Part shown: positions 58,346-62,124 of the stretch, one piece after another
Layout: each line of letters opens with the position of its first letter
Position numbering within the stretch: position 1 is the stretch's first letter
NCBI RefSeq assembly: GCF_013204885.1
Contig: NZ_JABMKX010000027.1
Location: 1-62,124 of the forward strand
DNA from: Paenibacillus tritici
GTDB lineage: Bacteria; Bacillota; Bacilli; Paenibacillales; Paenibacillaceae
Direction: 5' to 3'
DNA length: 62,124 nt
Notes under the pieces: generated by a model
What the model was told of the DNA's origin: nothing
The model's database searches: none
What the model saw: only the letters and a program-made list of their open reading frames with translations
Translations under genes and position numbers: made by a program

Positions 58346-59362
58346 ATGCTGAAGATCGGTGATATTGAAATGAAAAACCAGGTTGTGCTGGCACCTATGG
58401 CCGGCGTCTGCAACCCAGCGTTTCGCCTGATTGCCAAGGAATTCGGGACCGGACTGGTCTGTGCGGAGATGGTCAGCGGCAAAGCTATTGTGCATGGCAA
58501 TGCGCGTACCCGGGAGATGTTGTTTGTAGATGAGCGCGAGAAGCCGCTGAGTCTGCAGATTTTTGGCGGAGACCGGGAATCGCTGGTGGCTGCTGCCATC
58601 ATTGTCGACAAAGAGACGAACGCCGATATCATCGACATCAATATGGGCTGTCCGGTGCCAAAGGTGACGAAATGTGATGCCGGGGCGCGCTGGCTGCTGA
58701 ATCCGGACAAAATCTACGAGATGGTATCCGCTGTAGTGGATGCTGTCGATAAACCGGTGACCGTGAAGATGCGGATCGGCTGGGACAGCGAGCATATCTT
58801 CGTTGAAGAGAACGCTCGTGCGGTGGAACGGGCCGGAGGCCAGGCGGTCAGCGTACACGGGCGGACCCGTGAGCAGCTTTACACAGGGCGTGCCGACTGG
58901 AATTATATCCGCATGGCGAAGCAGGCCGTATCTATTCCGGTCATCGGCAACGGCGATGTGAATACACCGGAGGATGCGCGGGCCATGCTGGACCAGACCG
59001 GCTGCGACGGTGTGATGATCGGACGGGGCGCGCTGGGTAACCCTTGGATGCTGTACCGGACGATTCAATATTTGAGTACGGGTGAGCTGAAGCCTGAGCC
59101 AAGCGCTGAAGAGAAGATCAAGGTGGCTATTCTTCATATGGACCGTCTGATTGACCTGCGTGGTGAAGCAGTGGCTGTCCGCGAGATGCGCAAGCACCTG
59201 GCCTGGTATTTGAAAGGCTTTAAGGCGGCGGCCCGCGTGAAGGACATTATTATGGAAGAAACGAAGCGTGATGAGATGGTGCGGATTTTGAATGATTTTG
59301 TCGGTCAGCTTAAGCAGGATGAGGAGCAGGAAGGCGCGGATAGTGCCCTTTTCGCCGTGTGA
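58346..59362 (+). CDS. dusB: tRNA-dihydrouridine synthase DusB
   Basis: The 338-residue FMN enzyme reduces uridines in tRNA. L-A-P-M-A-G-V, the catalytic Cys in N-M-G-C102-P-V-P-K-V, and V-H-G-R-T-R-E-Q are present. A conserved G-R-G-A-L-G-N-P-W closes the barrel. The C-terminus carries a short acidic extension. It ends the pab-fol run; a separate promoter follows for greA. Confidence 0.95.
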   Translation: MLKIGDIEMKNQVVLAPMAGVCNPAFRLIAKEFGTGLVCAEMVSGKAIVHGNARTREMLFVDEREKPLSLQIFGGDRESLVAAAIIVDKETNADIIDINMGCPVPKVTKCDAGARWLLNPDKIYEMVSAVVDAVDKPVTVKMRIGWDSEHIFVEENARAVERAGGQAVSVHGRTREQLYTGRADWNYIRMAKQAVSIPVIGNGDVNTPEDARAMLDQTGCDGVMIGRGALGNPWMLYRTIQYLSTGELKPEPSAEEKIKVAILHMDRLIDLRGEAVAVREMRKHLAWYLKGFKAAARVKDIIMEETKRDEMVRILNDFVGQLKQDEEQEGADSALFAV

Positions 59363-59438
59363 TCCCCACAATCTGCTGGAAATAAGCCCCGTTCCTGTGT
59401 GCTTTATTGAGTATCGCTAAACATTATATGGGGCGTCA

Positions 59439-59467
59439 TTGACATTTTGTAGCGGTTCCAATATAAT
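59439..59467 (+). promoter_or_regulatory. perfect SigA promoter of greA
   Basis: TTGACA, exactly 17 bp, TATAAT: 12 of 12 consensus positions. The start would be near 59474. Confidence 0.93.
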
Positions 59468-59501
59468 TTCACAGTATAAAATCGCCGTTACAGCAGGAGC
59501 A

Positions 59502-59585
59502 ATGGTGAAGGAGGGTTCTGATCCCTCCGGATTCGCATATAGTATGGTGTTTTCAATAAATGTATACGACAGGAGAATCGGTTGA
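59502..59585 (+). CDS. possible 27-residue leader peptide upstream of greA
   Basis: An ATG at 59502 opens a 27-codon frame (M-V-K-E-G-S-D-P ... D-R-R-I-G) that ends in TGA one base before the greA ATG. It begins after GCAGGAGC, but the spacing to the ATG is only about two to four bases. A GGAGGG/CCCTCC hairpin (59510-59528) lies inside it. It might couple or restrain greA translation; it may also be chance. Confidence 0.3.
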   Translation: MVKEGSDPSGFAYSMVFSINVYDRRIG

Positions 59586-59586
59586 G

Positions 59587-60066
59587 ATGAGCGATAAAGA
59601 AGTCATCCTTACACCGGACGGACTTAAGCGTCTGGAAGAAGAACTGGAGACCCTCAAATCCGTTAAACGCCGCGAGGTAGCGGAACGTATCAAAGTGGCC
59701 ATCGGCTATGGTGATATCAGTGAAAACTCGGAATATGAAGATGCGAAGAATGAACAGGCCTTCATTGAGGGACGGGTTCTTACTTTGGAGAAGATGCTCC
59801 GCAATGCGCGTATCATTAACAGTGATGAGATTGTGACAGATGTGGTCAGCATCGGAGTGACTGTGAACGTTGAAGACATGGAGTATGGCGACGTGATGGA
59901 GTACACCATTGTGGGTACTGCTGAATCCGATCCGCTCAATAATAAAATTTCCAATGAGAGCCCTGTAGGCAGAGCGATCATGGGCAAGAAGATTGGTACG
60001 ATTGTGGATGTTAGTGTCCCTGCAGGCGTCATTCAATATAAAATTCTTGATATCAAAATGAAGTAA
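59587..60066 (+). CDS. greA: transcription elongation factor GreA
   Basis: The 159-residue factor has an N-terminal antiparallel coiled coil (about 1-75) with the acidic tip D-I-S-E-N-S-E-Y-E-D, and a C-terminal FKBP-like domain. It rescues backtracked RNA polymerase. The ATG at 59587 fits the family start. AGGAGA lies about 11 bases upstream. In B. subtilis greA lies elsewhere; here it separates dusB from lysS. Confidence 0.96.
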   Translation: MSDKEVILTPDGLKRLEEELETLKSVKRREVAERIKVAIGYGDISENSEYEDAKNEQAFIEGRVLTLEKMLRNARIINSDEIVTDVVSIGVTVNVEDMEYGDVMEYTIVGTAESDPLNNKISNESPVGRAIMGKKIGTIVDVSVPAGVIQYKILDIKMK

Positions 60067-60075
60067 GATGGTTCC

Positions 60076-60102
60076 GAAAGCTTCCTTAGGGGAGCTTTTT
60101 TC
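60076..60102 (+). terminator. Rho-independent terminator after greA
   Basis: AAAGCT-TCC and GGG-GAGCTTT pair around TTA, followed by a T-run. Confidence 0.8.
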
Positions 60103-60234
60103 AAAAGATATGAATGCCAGCCGTAAAATATGGGTGAACACATACAGCTTATATTTTGTACCGGAACGGACTGTCCTCAGGTTGGGCGGAGCCGTTTCTT
60201 CTTTTGTATACGTGAGTAAGAGAGGATGAAGAAC

Positions 60235-61749
60235 ATGACGGAAGAAATCAACAACATGGAAACTACAGAGAATGAATTAAGTGAATTGCTGCAGATCCGC
60301 CGGGGTAAGCTGGACGAGCTCCGTGCACTCGGGATCGACCCGTTCGGCAAGAAGTATGAGCGTACGGCTGCTGCCGGCGATCTTCTGGCCAAATATGACG
60401 GACAGACCAAAGAAGAGCTGGACGAGCTGGCGCTGGAAGTAAGTGTGGCCGGGCGTATTATGGCTAAACGGGTAATGGGCAAAGCAAGCTTCTCGCACAT
60501 CCAGGACCTTAGCGGCAAAATCCAGATCTATGTGCGTCAGGACAGTATTCCTGAGTCCCAGTACGCAGCATTCACGATCCTCGACCTTGGCGATATCGTC
60601 GGTATCCGGGGAACCCTGTTCAAGACCAAGACCGGTGAGACCTCTATTAAAGTGGATAACCTTGAGGTGCTGTCCAAGTCCCTGCTTCCGCTTCCCGAGA
60701 AATATCATGGGCTGAAGGATGTGGAGCTCCGCTACCGTCAGCGTTATGTAGACCTGATTATTAACCCTGAGGTTCAGCAGACCTTCATTATGCGTTCGCG
60801 GATTATCCAGTCGATGCGCCGTTATCTGGACTCGCTGGGCTATCTTGAGGTAGAGACTCCTACACTGCACTCGATTGCAGGCGGAGCAGCAGCCCGTCCG
60901 TTTATTACCCACCACAATACACTGGACATGCAGCTCTATATGCGGATTGCCATCGAGTTGCACCTGAAGCGTCTGATTGTCGGCGGTTTGGAGAAGGTCT
61001 ATGAGATCGGCCGCGTCTACCGTAACGAAGGCATCTCCACGCGCCATAATCCGGAATTCACGATGATTGAGCTGTATGAAGCGTATGCGGATTACAAGGA
61101 CATTATGCATCTGACCGAGAGCCTGATCGCTCACATCGCCGGAGAGGTACTTGGCTCCCAGGTGATTAACTATCAAGGGCAGGAAGTCGATCTGTCTCCG
61201 GGCTGGCGCCGCGTCACGATGGTGGACGCTGTCAAGGAAGTAACCGGAGTAGACTTCGGAGTTCATATGACGAATGAAGAGGCACAGGCTTTGGCTAAGG
61301 AACACCGGGTACCGGTGGAGAAGCACATGACCTTCGGACATATTCTTAATGCGTTCTTCGAGCAGTTCGTGGAAGAGACCCTGATCCAGCCGACATTCGT
61401 AATGGGACATCCGGTAGAGATTTCACCGCTTGCCAAAAAGAACGAAGAGGACCCGCGCTTCACTGACCGCTTCGAGCTGTTTATTGTAGCCCGCGAGCAT
61501 GCCAATGCTTTCAGTGAGCTGAATGATCCGATTGACCAGCGTCAGCGCTTCGAGGCCCAGATTCATGAGAAAGAGCAAGGCAATGATGAAGCCCATGAGA
61601 TGGATGATGATTTCATCCGTGCGCTGGAGTACGGTATGCCGCCTACGGGGGGCCTTGGAATCGGCGTAGACCGTCTGATCATGCTGCTTACCAATTCCGC
61701 GTCTATCCGTGACGTATTGTTGTTCCCCCATATGCGTAACAAAGATTAA
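60235..61749 (+). CDS. lysS: lysyl-tRNA synthetase, class II
   Basis: The 504-residue enzyme has an N-terminal OB-fold anticodon-binding domain (about 60-150) and a class II catalytic domain with motif 2 (Y-R-N-E-G-I-S-T-R-H-N-P-E-F-T) and motif 3 (G-G-L-G-I-G-V-D-R). It charges tRNA(Lys). ATG at 60235 is chosen because AGAGAGG lies ten bases before it; ATG 60226 directly abuts it. No T-box or lysine riboswitch is seen in the 130-base leader. It is the last gene before an rRNA operon, as in B. subtilis. Confidence 0.96.
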   Translation: MTEEINNMETTENELSELLQIRRGKLDELRALGIDPFGKKYERTAAAGDLLAKYDGQTKEELDELALEVSVAGRIMAKRVMGKASFSHIQDLSGKIQIYVRQDSIPESQYAAFTILDLGDIVGIRGTLFKTKTGETSIKVDNLEVLSKSLLPLPEKYHGLKDVELRYRQRYVDLIINPEVQQTFIMRSRIIQSMRRYLDSLGYLEVETPTLHSIAGGAAARPFITHHNTLDMQLYMRIAIELHLKRLIVGGLEKVYEIGRVYRNEGISTRHNPEFTMIELYEAYADYKDIMHLTESLIAHIAGEVLGSQVINYQGQEVDLSPGWRRVTMVDAVKEVTGVDFGVHMTNEEAQALAKEHRVPVEKHMTFGHILNAFFEQFVEETLIQPTFVMGHPVEISPLAKKNEEDPRFTDRFELFIVAREHANAFSELNDPIDQRQRFEAQIHEKEQGNDEAHEMDDDFIRALEYGMPPTGGLGIGVDRLIMLLTNSASIRDVLLFPHMRNKD

Positions 61750-61763
61750 TTTCAATTATGAAT

Positions 61764-61814
61764 CCAGACCCTATATTCAAGGGAACTGCTCCGGCAGTTT
61801 CCTTGGCAGTCTGG
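61764..61814 (+). other. long hairpin downstream of lysS
   Basis: CAAGGGAACTGC (61778-61789) pairs with GGCAGTTTCCTTG (61793-61805), one mismatch. Outer CCAGAC (61764-61769) pairs with GTCTGG (61809-61814). No T-run follows, so it is not a standard terminator; it may stabilise the lysS 3' end or be a processing structure. The remaining gap to the window end holds the rRNA promoters and leader. Confidence 0.55.
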
Positions 61815-61849
61815 TGGACATCTATAACAGACTTGTTTCAAAATAATAC

Positions 61850-61878
61850 TTGCAATGAATCTCTATCCATGATATATT
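61850..61878 (+). promoter_or_regulatory. rRNA operon promoter P1
   Basis: TTGCAA, 17 bp, TATATT with TGA before it (extended -10). Same architecture as P2, 86 bp downstream. Confidence 0.7.
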
Positions 61879-61935
61879 CTATTTCTGGCCGCGAAACATC
61901 AACGCCGAGCTCGAACAAGAAGTTGAAAAAAGAGC

Positions 61936-61964
61936 TTGCATTGATCGGTTGGATGTGATATATT
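61936..61964 (+). promoter_or_regulatory. rRNA operon promoter P2
   Basis: TTGCAT, 17 bp, TATATT with TGA before it. The paired P1/P2 layout is typical of Bacilli rRNA operons. Confidence 0.8.
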
Positions 61965-62124
61965 ATAAGAGTTGCTGGTGACGCGGTAAGCGACGCTGAC
62001 AACGAGCTTGATCTTTGAAAACTGAACAACGAGTGAGTATCGGAAATCACGAAAGTGACTTCCAAAATGAGAATGTAAATTCTCGTCAGATGTTTCAAAA
62101 TGAGCAATCGCTCTTTCTAAATAC
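61965..62124 (+). promoter_or_regulatory. rRNA operon leader with boxA antitermination site
   Basis: The segment TGATCTTTGAAA (62009-62020) followed by ACTGAACAAC matches the boxA region of Bacilli pre-16S leaders that recruits the Nus antitermination complex. The 16S gene would begin after the window end. Confidence 0.75.

Noticed and set aside
58232..59371. 379-codon - strand ORF opposite dusB
   Set aside because: Antisense shadow; composition is atypical and the + strand gene is certain.
60103..60234. T-box or lysine riboswitch ahead of lysS
   Set aside because: The leader is short and lacks the AGGGTGGNACCGCG T-box core and any lysine-riboswitch hallmark.
60277..61410. 377-codon - strand ORF opposite lysS
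   Set aside because: Antisense shadow of a well-conserved synthetase.
1..62124. CRISPR array, transposase, phage genes or toxin-antitoxin pair
   Set aside because: No regularly spaced repeats, no transposase or integrase motifs and no such gene pairs were found. All long ORFs are explained by conserved genes.

Overview
This 62 kb window is a chromosomal segment of a Gram-positive, endospore-forming member of the Bacilli, most likely Paenibacillus. It is inferred to lie near the replication origin, because its gene order follows the Bacillus subtilis csfB-tmk-holB ... ftsH ... pabABC-lysS region. The sporulation genes (csfB/gin, fin, spoVG, spoVT, spoIIE, yabG, yabP, yabQ, sspF), the TTG/GTG starts behind strong purine-rich ribosome binding sites, and the 5S rRNA sequence all support this. 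The genus is inferred from protein character and local gene content, not from a database search. Nearly all genes lie on the + strand. The exceptions are a small membrane protein, abrB and a 66-aa protein.

Layout: (1) 1-1.4 kb: 3' end of an rRNA operon (5S) with its terminator, a lipoprotein and a divergent membrane protein. (2) 1.6-9.4 kb: csfB, an Orn/Lys/Arg-type decarboxylase, tmk, the c-di-AMP receptor darA, yaaR, holB, ricT, yabA, a tRNA methyltransferase (yabB) and rsmI. (3) 9.44-10.08 kb: a non-coding island rich in inverted and direct repeats between the convergent genes rsmI and abrB. (4) 10.1-24.5 kb: abrB, a YwfO-type HD phosphohydrolase, tatD, a ydaO-type c-di-AMP riboswitch with terminator ahead of yabE/rpfB, rnmV, rsmA, yabG, veg, sspF, ispE, purR, spoVG, glmU, prs, pth and fin. 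(5) 24.6-43.4 kb: mfd, a PrsA-like lipoprotein, spoVT, yabM, mazG, hup, rqcP, yabP, yabQ, divIC, yabR, spoIIE, yabS, yabT, tilS and hpt. (6) 43.5-61.7 kb: ftsH, nadA-nadB-nadC, coaX, hslO, a second PrsA-like protein, cysK, pabB-pabA-pabC-folP-folB-folK-yazB-dusB, greA and lysS. (7) 61.85-62.12 kb: tandem promoters and the boxA-containing leader of the next rRNA operon.

Functionally the window joins housekeeping (replication, tRNA/rRNA maturation, NAD, folate, PRPP and isoprenoid synthesis, transcription-coupled repair) with sporulation control. Promoters for SigA, SigH, SigG and Spo0A can be read: two perfect tandem SigA promoters at veg, a SigH promoter with upstream Spo0A boxes at spoVG, a Spo0A-type promoter with 22-bp spacing at spoIIE, a SigG promoter at sspF, and a Spo0A box just downstream of the abrB promoter. 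Compared with B. subtilis (from memory of that map), metS, yabJ, ctc, xpaC and yaaN are missing from these positions. The nadABC cluster, greA, a ywfO homologue and a prsA-like gene are present instead.

I see no mobile element with a transposase, no phage, no CRISPR array and no obvious defence system. The least explained parts are the repeat island at 9.44-10.08 kb, the structured non-coding segment at 39.2-39.46 kb between spoIIE and yabS, and several leader or operator-like inverted repeats (nadA, pabB, prs, lysS 3' end).
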